Assembly: GCA_963575745.1 (NCBI GenBank)
Contig: CAUYUJ010022401.1
Coordinates: 60,154-124,153 of the forward strand
DNA from: Prorocentrum cordatum
Taxonomy: Eukaryota > Sar > Dinophyceae > Prorocentrales > Prorocentraceae
Direction of reading: 5' to 3'
DNA length: 64,000 nt
A program made the position numbers and the translations under genes. Positions 21,656-33,023 of this stretch are shown here, one piece after another. Below the pieces are notes generated by a model. It saw nothing but the letters and a program-made list of their open reading frames with translations. It made no database searches and was not told where the DNA came from. The number at the start of each line of letters is the position of its first letter. Position 1 is the stretch's first letter.

Positions 21656-21996
21656 CACTCACACACACACGCACACGCAACACATCCACGCGCAAAGGGC
21701 GACACACACGCGCAAACGCGCACACACGAACACACAGCACATCTCACTTACACACAGGGACGCGCACACGCACACGGATCACACAAGCACATAGACACAC
21801 GGGGGCACACACAAACACCCACACGCACACACGCACACACACACACACTCGCGCACGCACAACCCACGCACACAGACGCACACGCAAGCATCCATGGAAA
21901 CCCACGCACTGACGACCACACGATGACGCACGCACCGCAGCCAACTCGGCCCCCCCCCCCCGCGCTCCCCTGCCGCCCCCACGCACCCCCGCCCTC

Positions 21997-22090
21997 CCCG
22001 CCGGCGCTCCGGAGGGGGGAGGCACCGCCCCATGTTGGGGCCGGCCCTCCCTCCGCTCCAACCACTCCGCCCGCGCGGAGCGCCAGAGGG
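21997..22090. repeat. GC-rich block, copy 1
   Basis: Contains CCGGCGCTCCGGAGG (22001) and CCCCATGTTGGGGCC. It recurs 797 bp further on. Confidence 0.85.
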
Positions 22091-22792
22091 GGGGGAGGGG
22101 GGAGGGGTGGGGGGCGCGCGGACGGCGGCAGCACCGCGCGCACGCACGCGCACACGCACATGCGCAGACGAACAACGAACAGGATGGCAAAGAGGATATC
22201 ACACAAGCAAGCACACGCACACACACACACAGACTAGCACACAAGAGCACACACGTACGCCAGCATGCTCCACACACATGCGCACATACACACATGCACA
22301 CACACGCACACACACACAAAGGTCCACACACACACGCGCAAACGCGCACACGCAAACACACATATATACACAAGAACCCACACAGACACACAGACACATG
22401 CAGCCACACATGCAGCCTGACAGACACACAGACACATGCAGCCACAAAACTGACACACAGCTTGAGGAGCTTGAGGACATGCAGCCACACAGACACACAG
22501 ACATAAACACACGCAAACGTTTACACACACACGCACACACACGCGCGAGCACCCAGACACGCACGCGCACACGCACACACGGTCGCGCACACACACATAC
22601 GAGACACGCGCGAGCCCCCCCCCACCACCACCACCACAAACACACACACACACACAAGCGCACACACAGACGCAATCGCGAACACCCGCGGCTAACCACG
22701 CACAGACGACAACGCGGTGACAGACCCATTCCCCGACTAAGCAGCGCACTCTACCCCCGCGCCCCCCAGCCGCCCCCACGCGCCACCGCCCA

Positions 22793-22883
22793 CCCCGCCG
22801 GCGCTCCGGAGGGGGGAGGCACCGCCCCATGTTGGGGCCGGCCCTCCCTCCACTCCAGCCACTCCGCCCTCGCGGAGCGCCGA
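22793..22883. repeat. GC-rich block, copy 2
   Basis: CCGGCGCTCCGGAGG at 22798 starts a ~90-bp segment nearly identical to copy 1, so a ~797-bp unit (CA tract plus block) is present twice. Confidence 0.85.
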
Positions 22884-23211
22884 AGAGATGGGGGGGGAGA
22901 AGGGGGGAGGGGGCGGCGGGGGTGCCAGCGCCGTGCTCGCACACAGACACACACACACACGCACACACAAGGATGCACGTTTCCTCAGGAAGCGCGCCGC
23001 GTCGCAGGCGCGAGCGCGGGTCTCAAGTGCACACGCGGACATACACGCGCACACTAAGACACACAGACACACATACCCACACACACACACGAATACACAA
23101 ACGCACGCCCGCACACTCAATGAGGGACGCCCTGGCAAGCGGCCATGGAGGGGCGATCTCATCCCAACCTGTGTGGATCAGAGCGGGGTAGGTCTACGCC
23201 TGTCCAGTCTG

Positions 23212-25300
23212 TCACGCGGCCCCGTTCGCCCTCTTCGCGTCGCCTGCGCGCGGTCTCCGCCTCCCTCGCCTGCTGCGCCTTCTCGTGAGCCTCCACGTCC
23301 GGAATCCCGATTGTGGCGATGCGCGGGCGCGCTTGAGGGCGCGGCGGTTCGGTGGACGCCGTGCCAGCGCCGGCGCCCACACGAACGACAACGCCAGCCA
23401 CAATCCTCGTCGTCGCCCCGCCTCCACCGCCCACTGACGGGGCCGAAGCCCCACAGTGCGCGCCAGCATCCCAGCACCCTCGGACGCGGCGGCCTCTCGC
23501 GCACCCTCGAAGCCGCCCTGGGCGAACACCTCTGGAGGCGCAGCCGCGGGCGAAGCCTCGGGCAGGGTCCCCGCCGCTGGAACCACCGGCGCAGAAACAG
23601 CGCCCGACGCACTGCGCGCCGCTCGCTCCTGGTACTCCTTCAACTTTGCCTCCGGGATTGCCCCGTCCACGCGCCCATGCCACCCCTTTGCCCCTTGCTG
23701 GCCGAAGTGCCTCTTGCAGAACACGCCGCATCCCTCCGCGGGGAAACTGCGGCACTGCGCACCCACTCCATCCCCCCAAGTACGAGCCAAAAATTTCCTT
23801 TCATCGATCGTCTTCGGCGTAAAGCGATGCCACTCGCGGTCGGCAGGTGGCGCCCCCACGCCTGGCTCGACCGCGGCAGGAGCCGGGCCCGCGGACGGGA
23901 CGCCCGAGGCCCTGCCAGCGTCGTCGTCCTCGCCGCCCGTGCTGCCCAGAGCTGGCGGGGACAGCCCGCGCTTCTTGCCCCTGCGCAACGGCGGCTGCGG
24001 CTGCCCCGAAGCGCCGGGGTCCCCGTCGCCAGCGCCAGGATCCCCGCCACCCGCCCGACGCCGCTTGCCCGGTGGCTCGACACCCGACGCCTGCTGCCCG
24101 GCGGGCGCACTCGGCGGCGCAGACGGCGCGGCAGACGTGCTGGAAGCAGCGCCGCCGCCGCCATCGCCGCTCCCCGCAGACCCCGCCGCGCGCCCGCCTG
24201 CATGCCCGAGAGGCGCAGTCGGCGGAGCCGGCGGCGCACCAGACGGTCCCTCACCAGCGCTGCCGCCGGCGCCCCCCGCAGACCCCGCCGCCGCGCGCCC
24301 GCCGCCTCCGCCCCGCGGACCCGCCCTGCGCACATACGCAAACACATACGCGCCCATGTTCACCTGGTGGTTTCTGGCGATCTGCGCCCAAGTCTGGAGG
24401 TGGACAGTACTGTCGTCGAATTTGGCGTATTCGTTCACGCCCACGGATGCATACGCATAGTAGTGTCCGCTCGTCGCGCTTTCGCCCTGGTGCTCCACGA
24501 CCCCCGAGAAATCGTACTCGCACTCGGAATCCACAGGCCGCAGAATCTGAGGAAAGCGCACAGGGCGTCTGTCGTACCACTCGCCTATCACCCGCTGCAC
24601 GATCACGAAGAGCTCGGGCGGCGACCGCTCCCAGCGATTGCCTGTATATACCCTGATGCCTTGACAGACCCCGGCCGCCGCCCTCTGAGCATCATCGAGG
24701 TGAGCGTGCGCCGGACATCCTTGCCCTGGCTCACCGACATGCCTTAATTCCAGCCGGATCAACTCCTCCAGATCGCACGGCCCCCGGTAGTCGGGGCCGA
24801 GCAAGTCGGAAGGCACCACCTTGAGAAACGTCTTAATTTCCCCCTTGTCCGAACTTGCTGTGCACGCGGCGCATCGCCTCCGCTGCCGAAACGCAATGCC
24901 GCAGACGTGCTGCTGGAGCACACTGCGCTGCCCGTGATCCCCCCCTGCGGTGCAAACGGGGTGTTCGGCCGCGGTAACGGCATGGAGGGCGGCCAGGAAG
25001 AACTCTGACGCGTCGCATTGCTTCGGTCTCCCTTGCTGATCAAATTCTGCAAATTCTCGCTCACCAAAGAGCCCCTTGCGCGCGGCTATAGCGAGTGGCG
25101 CGACGGCGTCGACCCCCTGGACAGAGAGAGCCGCGGCCTGAGCTCCGAGCTCGCACGCCGCGCAAGAGTCTGCACCCAGAGGGCACCGGCCGTGCTCGTG
25201 GAGAAGCCGACGGAAGGGAGCCAGGCGCAGCAGCACCTGCGCGACTGAGCTCACGAAGCAAGTATTGCCGAGGTTTGCGATGCCACGCCAGAGCCGCGGC
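23212..25300 (-). CDS. Ubiquitin-specific protease domain, C-terminal part of the Helitron protein
   Basis: This frame encodes a C19/USP deubiquitinase, expected to cleave ubiquitin from proteins. The Cys box is GIANLGNTCFVSS (Cys codon at 25260). A QD-like box KQCDASEFF and the His box ESATSGHYYAYA follow, and FDDS supplies the third residue, so the triad is complete. Finger-like CxxC pairs (CAAC) lie between. After the domain come about 170 Gly/Ala/Pro-rich residues, then a Cys/His module (LARTWGDGVGAQC ... CKRH ... HGRVDGAIP) that resembles one I recall in dinoflagellate proteins, and a basic tail. The similarity to a family USP begins at LWRGIAN, exactly where the preceding frame (25290-25880) ends its sense, so I read it as a continuation of the Rep-helicase protein after a -1 frame change, not a separate gene. 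It ends with a stop at 23212. Confidence 0.85.
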
Positions 25301-25880
25301 CGCAGTGCCACTGCAGCTCCCTGGTGACCTCCTCCTGGGACACGCCGTAAGCTGCCATGCACAGATCCCGGTCCAGCGGGCGCAGCTCTGGCGGCTCTGC
25401 ACCATCGCCAACAGTCGCCGCCGCGCGAAACATTTCCCCCCAAAGATCCCTCGGCACGACGGTGCCCCTACCGGCGCCGCGGCCGGCACCCCCGCGCCCA
25501 CGCCCCCGCGAAGCAGCGCTCCCAGTGGACGGTGCCGCCGCCGCTTCTGCGGTCGCCGTCGCGTCGCCGCCGCGGCCGCGGCCCCTGCCCCGCCCCGCAG
25601 GCCCTGCGTCGGGCGCAATGTATGCCGGTGGCACCGTCAGAGCCTGGCCCGGGCGCAGCGCGTGCGAGGGCAGAGGCGTCTGCACAGACGCCGCAGGGGC
25701 CACCTCCCCGTCCGAAGGCGCTGATCCAGTGGCGTCGTCGTCGTTGTCGTCGTCGCCCACCTCGTCACCGACGCCCGCTGAGCTCCCCACGGCGCGAGGC
25801 GGGCCTGGCGGCGACGCCCGAGGCACCGTCGGCGGCGCGGGCGCCGAGCTCGACTCCGGGTTGCCCCGTCCCGCGGGCCC
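25290..25880 (-). CDS. Low-complexity linker of the Helitron protein (second shifted frame)
   Basis: In this frame the sequence runs from DGPAGRGNPESSS through Ala/Gly/Pro/Arg-rich linker (GRGRGRGG, DDDNDDD) to a more structured end (RDLWGEMFRAAATVGDG, LDRDLCMAAYGVSQEEV, TRELQWHCGR). The upstream helicase frame ends its sense just before it and the USP frame picks up just after it. Each step equals the loss of one base. The structured end is likely the start of the USP fold or a connecting helix. Confidence 0.6.
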
Positions 25881-26150
25881 ATCCCCCACGTCCAGCCGTA
25901 CTCCTGCGCCCTCTGCTTGGCGATTTCGTAACTCGCTTTGAAAATCCTGCTTTCGAAGCGTTGTACCCCCTCGCGGACGTACTGGGGCGGGCCCCGCTGC
26001 AGGATTTCCCAGGGCGGCAGGTTGTAGACGAGGACGCGATGGGCCACGCGAACGCGACTGAGCATGACGTACAGGTGCAGCCACCAGTCATCGGCGCCCA
26101 TGTTCATGGGCTTCTGGAGCACCATGGTGGCCGCATCCATGCCCAGCCCT
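25876..26150 (-). CDS. End of the PIF1-like helicase (first shifted frame)
   Basis: This frame supplies the helicase motifs missing from the long frame: GLGMDAATMVL (motif V region), LYVMLSRVRVAHRVLVYN (motif VI with the SRV arginine) and a C-terminal helix to QRAQEYGWTWGMG. The long frame gives VRTVQTAQG and then nonsense, so one G is missing at the CAGGGCTGGGC run near 26148, or a -1 slip occurs there. Confidence 0.75.
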
Positions 26151-29100
26151 GCGCCGTCTGCACGGTGCGAACTTTCTCTGGCAGCAACGGGATCTGGTAC
26201 CTCGTAACCTTCACCTTCCGAAGCTTTCGCTCGCCATCGTCTTCGTAGTAGTGATGGTTCCACTCCCAGGACGCCCTGTGCGGCGCGATCTGCACGACAC
26301 CTGCTCCGAACCCTAGGTCCTCCGTGAAGTCATCAAACTTGACGAGGACACCGCGAGGCAAACGCTTGCATCGATAATAACCGAGCCTGTGGGCGTCGTG
26401 AGTCTTCTTTTCGCGCCAATCCGAGCCCGGCGTCTCGAACTCTCGCGGGTGGAACCGCACGTCCTTGACTACCCCCACGGCGTCCTGGACGATCTGGTGC
26501 TTCGCCGTCAACTTCACGGTCAGCCGCACACGCATGCCGATGTACAGCGGGCACATGCCGATGAGGTGACCAGTGTTGTTCACGTTCGGCACCTGCAGCA
26601 TGGCCTTGTAATGCTCCTCACCGAAGGCCGTGGGGGCTGGGGGCAAGTCCACGGCCTGTACGTACAGCAGCATCTGCCCCTTCTCCCTGGCCTCTCGCAC
26701 GGCCCGATACTGCATCTGCCTGTGCACGGCCTCCCAGGCGATGCCCATCTCGAACCCGTCTTTGACAGCGGGGTCCTGCAGCCGCTTGTCGTTCTTACCG
26801 GGTCGGACCACCCACCCTTGCACCACCCTTTTCTGCTCGGCCGTGAACTTCTTGCCCTCCCTCATGGTCTTCAAGAACCCCGGCATGAAAGGGCAGGGCG
26901 CGTGCGGAGTAACGAGCCTGTCCTTGAAGCGGTGCGTCTCGTACAGAAACATCGCGTGGGTCACGCCGTCCAAGAATATCGACTGCCCATTGCGGACGTG
27001 AACCCACTGGTCGGGTGCCTCACGCTGCAGCAGGGAAGACCTCTTGCCTTTGCCGCTCACAGGGCCCAGCTGATAAAAGTCACCCAGGAACATGACAATC
27101 GGAGCCTTCCCGAACATGTGTCCCCGCTCCATGTACAGGTCCACGTCGCAATTGTGCGTCGCCTTCCGGGCTTTGCACATGCGAAACGATGCAGCGCCGA
27201 GAAGCGCAGGCGGCACCATGGACACCTCCTCCACGATGACGGCCTTGAGAGCGTTCATGCGGTCCACGAAATCATCCTCGACTTTCTGCCCGGAGAGCCT
27301 AGCGATGGTCAAGGCCTGCTGCCCGCTCAGCCCGAAGCCGCTGTGGATCGTCTCCCCCCCGATGACGCGCGCAGCGCTGTTCGACGAGGCCACGGCGATC
27401 TCCGATCCCTTGCCGAACACCTCGGCGAACAGACGCCGCAGCAGTTTCACCACCTCCGTCTTCCCCGTCCCGCCCTCCCCGTGCAACAGGAGAGCCATCT
27501 GCTCCACCGGCTTGGGGCTTTTTCCGCTGCGCAGATCTTCCTCGTATGCCACGATGGCCTCCACCTGGCCCACGACCAGGGCGACCACCGCCTTCTGCTC
27601 CTTATTGAACGTCACCGGGTTGTCCGCCCTGGTCGCCCACTCGTCCAACAGCCTCTGCGCGATGTCGCGCGCCCGCGGCGGCCGCTTCTCGTCGCCGGCA
27701 ACCGCGGGCGCCGGCGGCCGACCAGGCACGAGCGCGGCAGGCGCCGAACCCGCGAGGCCGCCCCCCCCGTCGCCATCCCCAGGCAAGCCCTCAGCTCCCT
27801 TCTTCCTGTATCGGAACGCCTCCTTCTGCTGTGCTTTGCCTTCCTCGAACTGAGAGTCGCCCAAGTCGAGACCACCGAATCCGGTCTGCCTTCCAGTACT
27901 CGCGGCAGCAGGCTGCGGCTTATGGTCTCTCGCATAACCCTCAAGGAAGATGTTCTTATAGACCAGGCTTTGTGACGACCCACGAATTTGCTCCAACTGG
28001 GCCACCGCGGGCACCTCGCTATCCGGCACGGCGAACCTGGCCTTCTGTCGGTGCGCCGCCCACGCTTCGTCCGCCTCGCCCTCGTCCACCTCCTCAGCAA
28101 AACCGTCGAAGGCTCCGCCACCGGCGCCCGCCCCCTCCTCCTCGTCCGCCTCCCCGGCAGGCCGATTCTCCGCTGGCTGCAGCTCAGAGTACACAAAGTC
28201 CTTGGCCTCCGGACGAGTCTTGATTCGCGGCCGCCCTTTCGCCTCCGCCTCCACGTCGAGGTTCGTCGCGACCTGGACGGTCCAGCGCGCCATGAACTCG
28301 GCGGCGCTGGGGCGCTGTGCAAAATGGCCCGGGCCCTCCTCGGAGCCGCGATCCAGATCGATGTCCTCGATCGTGAACCACTTTCCAGCTCGCCGCTCGC
28401 AAAGCTCGTACTGCCTGGACAACGCCACCTGCTTCGCCCACCACTCCTCCCAGGCAGGCTTATGCTTCCCGGACGCGTCGACACCGGCCCTGTAGGGCGC
28501 CCAGGCTGCCGCCCCCTTCTCAGCCGGCTGCAACGGGCGAAAAATCACCGACTTGAACAGCGCGTTCACCTCTTCCTCTTTCTCCTTCGAAGGCATCGCG
28601 AAGCCGAAGAACTTGGGCACCCTGAACGGCGCGCCGACGCGGAGCTTCTGCACTCGGGAGGCGGCGGCCGGGTGCGAGTCCGCGAACGCGTACGTCTCGA
28701 AGTCCTGCGCGTCGAAGTGGAGCGGGTTGGCCTGAGCTGTGTACACGTACATGGCGTAATGGTACATGCCCATGGACTTCAGGGGCTCCCTGTCGCCGCG
28801 ATGCAGCCAGTCCATCTTCATGTCGTGCTCCTGCCGTGCCCGGTATTCGACGGCCTGCTGCTGCTGCTCCTGCTCGGGCTGGCCCTCCCCAGCAGCACCG
28901 GCACCCGCGCCCTCCCCGACGACGCCGTTGACGACCTCGGCGCGAAGCGTTGCGCGCCCCTCGCCCAGCGCATCCATGATACCGCCCCCCCCCTCGCCGT
29001 CCTCTTCTCCCGCGGCCGGCTGGTCCACCTCGATGTCCTCTGCGCGGGGGTCGGTCCAGAAGTCGTCCCTTTTCTCGTGAACGGCGTGGCTTGCCTGGAA

Positions 29101-32100
29101 CGCCAGCGCCACGATCCCCTTGCAATACAGAGTCCAGGTGTCATGGGAGCAGTAGCACTCGTGGCCATACTGCATCTGAAACATCATCTCGGGCAACTTC
29201 TTCAGGAGCGCCCGGTGCGAGCTGGTCGTGAGCTTGATGATTGTTCGCCTGGCAGAGTCGAGCACTCCGCCCCAGCCGCTGCGACGAGCGACAGCAGCGG
29301 CCCGGGCCCCGTCGACGTCCTCCTTGCCCTCCTCCTCCGCCGCCTCATCCGCCTCCCGCTCCGCCCTCTGCTGGAGTCGGAGCCACTCCAACCCGGTGCT
29401 CTGCGCGTGCAGCACTCCGAGGTCTCCCGCGATCGGCCCCGCCTTGGTCGTGTAGTCCGTCTGGTAGTGCGCCATATTGATGGCGTCCATGAACACGGCC
29501 TCCAGGGAGTGCAAAACGTGCTCCCGCAGGCTGCCCGGCGGACCGCTGCCGCTCGCGCCAGCAGCTGAGGCGGAGGCGGCGGGCGAGGCAGGCGCGCGCG
29601 ATGCAGGGCCGCCAGAGGCCGCGCTCGATGCGGCGCGGCCCGGCGCCCGCGACCTCGGCTCTGTCTCGACGGCTGATTCTGCCAGCTCGCGCTCCGCGCG
29701 CAGGTCGCTGTAGTAGCCCAGGCCCTGCTCCCCCTTTTTGAACACGAACCCGGGCCGGCTGCCGTCGTAACAGGAAGCCGCGCAGAAGCTCGCGGTGTCC
29801 TCGCCCTGTGGATCTGCCGGCCCGACTGCCTGCTTTACGCCGCTTTGTTCCGGCGTCGGCGGAGGCGGCGGACCCAGGTCATACGCATCGACCAAATCGA
29901 ACACATCTTCATCGCCCCCACCCATGTCCCAGATGTCCCCCGCGTCGGGATCGTCCATCGTGGTGGTCGGCGCCCCGCCGAGCAAGCCGCCTCCCCTGGG
30001 CAGGCCGAGGCGGCGGCCCACGGGCAGGCGCGCCCCCCCCGCCGCAGGCGCGCGCACCGACCCCTCGCCCGCTCCGCCCACGCCCTGAGTTGCGGCCGAC
30101 ACCCCTGATTCCGTGGAACCTCCGCTCTGCCCGGCGCCCTCGTCGCAACCGGTGCCGCCAGTCTCGGCCCCAGCCAGCGCCTCCGACGCGTCGCCGACCG
30201 GCTCGGCGAACGCACCAGGCTCCGGAGGCGGCGGCACGGCCGGGTCGACGTCGGCCGCGGACGCGCCCCCGACGCTGTCGTCGCCGGGCAGGTCGAGCAC
30301 CACGCGGTCCAGACACTGGACGTCCAGGTTGCTCCGCAGACACACCTGGCCCACAGGGTTCGTGCTCCCGTGGTACGGGTGGTACCGCACCACGTCGACG
30401 CGACCAGCTCTGCCGTACCGGTTGCAGCGGTGCGCCCACGGGCCGTAGCCTTCAGCCGGAACGTCGCCCAGATCCAGGCGCTCGCCAGGCGGGTTCCACT
30501 GCCCCTCCTCCAACGGGCCGCACGCGTACTGAACCTTCGCACCTTCCGGAAGCACCAAATCCTTCCCCTTGCGCAGGCGCCGCCAGACGAGAGAGGCGGC
30601 CGGGCGCTTCCTGGACGGGTGGCTGTACACCGCAGTCTCGTACTCGTGGTAGAAGCCAAGCCGGCACACCTTGCAGTGCTGAGGCACATCGTCGTTCGTC
30701 TTGTGCTTCCAGCACGTGGGACCGCACCTGTGCAGGTGGCCACGGATGATACACTTGCGCGCGTCCCGCGCGAAGCAGCCCGCCCAGGTGCGCGCCTCCT
30801 CGTCCGGGCGGTCCGCAAAGTGCATGGCCGCGGTGCCGCCCGCGCGCTCGCGGTACGCAGGCTTGCGGCGGTACTGCGGCTGCAGCGTCACGTGCGCACC
30901 CGTGAGAGGCTCGCCAAAGACCGCCGGGTACTGTGCCCGCTGCTCATGGGGATCGGGCTCTGGATCTGCACACGGCGCGAACGGGCGCTGCCGGCGCGGA
31001 CCCTCAATTGCGGGCTGCTCCTGCAGCATCGCTCGCTCCTCTCCGAGATCGATCTTCATCATGGCCGCAACCTCGTTCCGCAGCTCTTCTGTGGACAATT
31101 TCTTGTCATCACGGACAGAGCGGCGCCCCGCGTCGTACTCCGGCTTGAGAAGCTTCCCGAGCTGACGGCGCGAAGCGCCAGCGATCGCATGGTACTGCAA
31201 GGAGAGGTCGTCCTCCTCCAGCTTCCCGTCCGCGAACGCGAGACGTCGATCCCGCGGGGCGAGCGGAAGCGGCGGCAGCCACTCCCGCCCGCCCCGCCCG
31301 TCCAAGCCCAGCTGCCGGCCCACCTCCTCCGCCGCGTCGAACTGCACGCTGCCGACCCGGGCGAGCACGGCCTCCCTCCACTTCCTCAGACGCCCCTCGA
31401 GGCCTTCGACGTCCCCCGAGCGCAGCTTCGCGAGGAACGCGCCAGTCATCGGGTGCAGGCGCCACAAGTGGATGTGCGGATGGATGCCGCCGCGCCCCTG
31501 CGACTCCACGGGGCCGAAGTACGCGCGGACGAGCCCGAACGCTCCACACGCCCCCGTGGCGGCCACGCCGTCGGAGACGCCCGTGGCCCCGCGCTGCGGC
31601 GTGACGCCGACGACATGCTCCAGGAACAGTTCCAGCATGAGGTTCGTGACCATGGCCTGCGACACCGGGTCTGCGGCCACCCGCCGCAGCATCTCCCGCG
31701 TCGAGGGCATCACGGGAGAGGTCTCCTCCAGCAGCCGCCATTGCTGCACGGAGGCGCCCTCGTACATCAGGGACACCATCAGATTCCGAGTGTCCGCGAT
31801 GTTCGGCGTCGTGAACACCAGGGGCGGACCAAAGAGCCGGGTGTAGCTGGTACTGATGTGCCGCAGCGTGGTCCGGTGCGCGTCGGAGCCGACGACATCG
31901 CGGTTGCTGAGCAGCATGCTGCGCAGCGCGCTCTTGACGTTCCGGGGCACGCCCTCGTGGCCCAGGGCCTGCTTCAGGCCCGCCCCCCTGCCGAGCTCGG
32001 CCACGACCAGCGCCAGATCCTCCGGCGTCAAAGCGGCCAGGTCCGCGATGCTTTCCCCGAGGCGGTGCTTGCGCACGAATAACCTGGCCGACTGAATGAT

Positions 32101-32791
32101 TGCCTTTCTGCGCCAGAGGCAATACTGGGCCGTGAGCAGGTCTGCGTGGCGACGCCAGCGCGGCACGGGCGACTCAGACGCGGCGGGCGCCTTCGCAGCG
32201 TCGGGCGCGGGCGCCCGCGCAGCGTCGGGCGCCGAGACGTCGTCGGGGACCACGTACTCGAGCTCCTCGCGAGCCATGAGGCACCGGCACCACTCGTCGT
32301 ACGTCAACTTTGCGTCCCTCTCGAGTCCGAAGACGCCGTCCCCATACGGAAACGCGACAGGGTCGAAGGCGCTCCAGAAGCCGGGCGAGAACATGCTGAC
32401 AGGCTCGGTTCCAGTGGGCACGACGACCCGCACCGCGCGCCTCGCACCCCCGGCCTCGGCGCCCCCGGCCGGCGCGCCGCCGCCGCCGCCGCCGCCGGCC
32501 GCGCGCTTCCCGGCAACTCCTGGAGGAGGCCGCGTGGCCTGAATCTTCTGCTCCGTCTGCTCCAACTTCTTTGTGAGCGCCTCCTTCTTGCAGTTGGTGA
32601 GCAACTTCGCAGCCTTGCGGGCCTCTTCCGTGGCCTCCGCCAAGCGCCGGTCGAGATCTCGGTCCTGGAAATTCTCCATGCCGTCGAACTGCCGCGTTTC
32701 TGCCTCCGCGCGCTGCTTCTCGCGCGCAATCTCCTCCGCCCTCTGGAGGCTGAGGTGCACATTCGCCCACTGCTTGTCCAGATCGGCCATA
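26148..32791 (-). CDS. Helitron Rep-helicase exon (HUH/Y2 nickase plus PIF1-like helicase)
   Basis: This is the replication core of the Helitron. Residue numbers are from the ATG at 32790. Residues 1-90 form a charged coiled coil, then comes a Gly/Ala linker. The Helitron_like_N/Rep region has AFPYG (146-150), LVFTTPNIAD (324-333) and HPHIHLW with HUH at 439-441. A Cys/His-rich part follows at 672-710. HYQTDYTTK gives the two tyrosines Y1109 and Y1113 and K1116. The helicase has GEGGTGKTE (K1777), VIVEEVSM (Walker B with EE for DE, 1851-1858), GDFYQLGPV (1903-1911) and ETHRF (1951). Residues ~830-1090 are low complexity. The frame is open for 2214 codons. An AG acceptor immediately precedes the ATG (32793-32792), so this is probably an internal exon joined to the DUF6570-like exon. 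Translation continues in another frame near 26148. Confidence 0.9.
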
Positions 32792-32808
32792 CTGCAGTGA
32801 ACGTGGGG

Positions 32809-32877
32809 GGTTGTAAGAGTTACGGGACTTGGTAAGTGAGTTGGGCCAAGTTGTAAATCCAGCTAAGTAGTTGCAAG
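32809..32877. repeat. Short subterminal repeats, left edge
   Basis: GTTGTAAG, AGTTGTAAATCC, GTAGTTGCAAG and TTGCAAGTAG are scattered over ~70 bp, inverse in orientation to the cluster at 49575-49626. Confidence 0.6.
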
Positions 32878-33023
32878 TACTTGCAAGTAGCAGACATGTT
32901 GCTGGACGCAAAACATTTTTCTGTTGGGGGATCGTATTCTACACCACGCGAGACGCAAGCTCAATGTGATGAATCACTGCAGATTTTCATAAGATCAATG
33001 CGATCGGGCGCAAACAACGCATG

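Larger units (their letters stand above)
21484..23110. repeat. CA-rich microsatellite tract
   Basis: Long CA runs (purest at 21598-21680) are mixed with CACG and CATG variants and interrupted twice by GC-rich blocks. Long ORFs on both strands here encode only His/Thr or Cys/Val alternations and are not genes. On the minus strand the tract lies just downstream of the USP-containing gene and may be the 3' part of the Helitron. Confidence 0.9.

Noticed and set aside
21452-23060. ORFs in the CA tract, including ones over 240 codons on both strands
   Set aside because: Products of dinucleotide repeats (His-Thr or Cys-Val).
26140-26155. Programmed -1 frameshift site in the helicase
   Set aside because: CAGGGCTGGGC is not a classic slippery heptamer, and two more shifts follow in the same direction, which favours base loss or assembly error.
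26389-32082. Several plus-strand ORFs of 500-570 codons
   Set aside because: Antisense shadows of the Rep-helicase exon; all motif evidence is on the minus strand.
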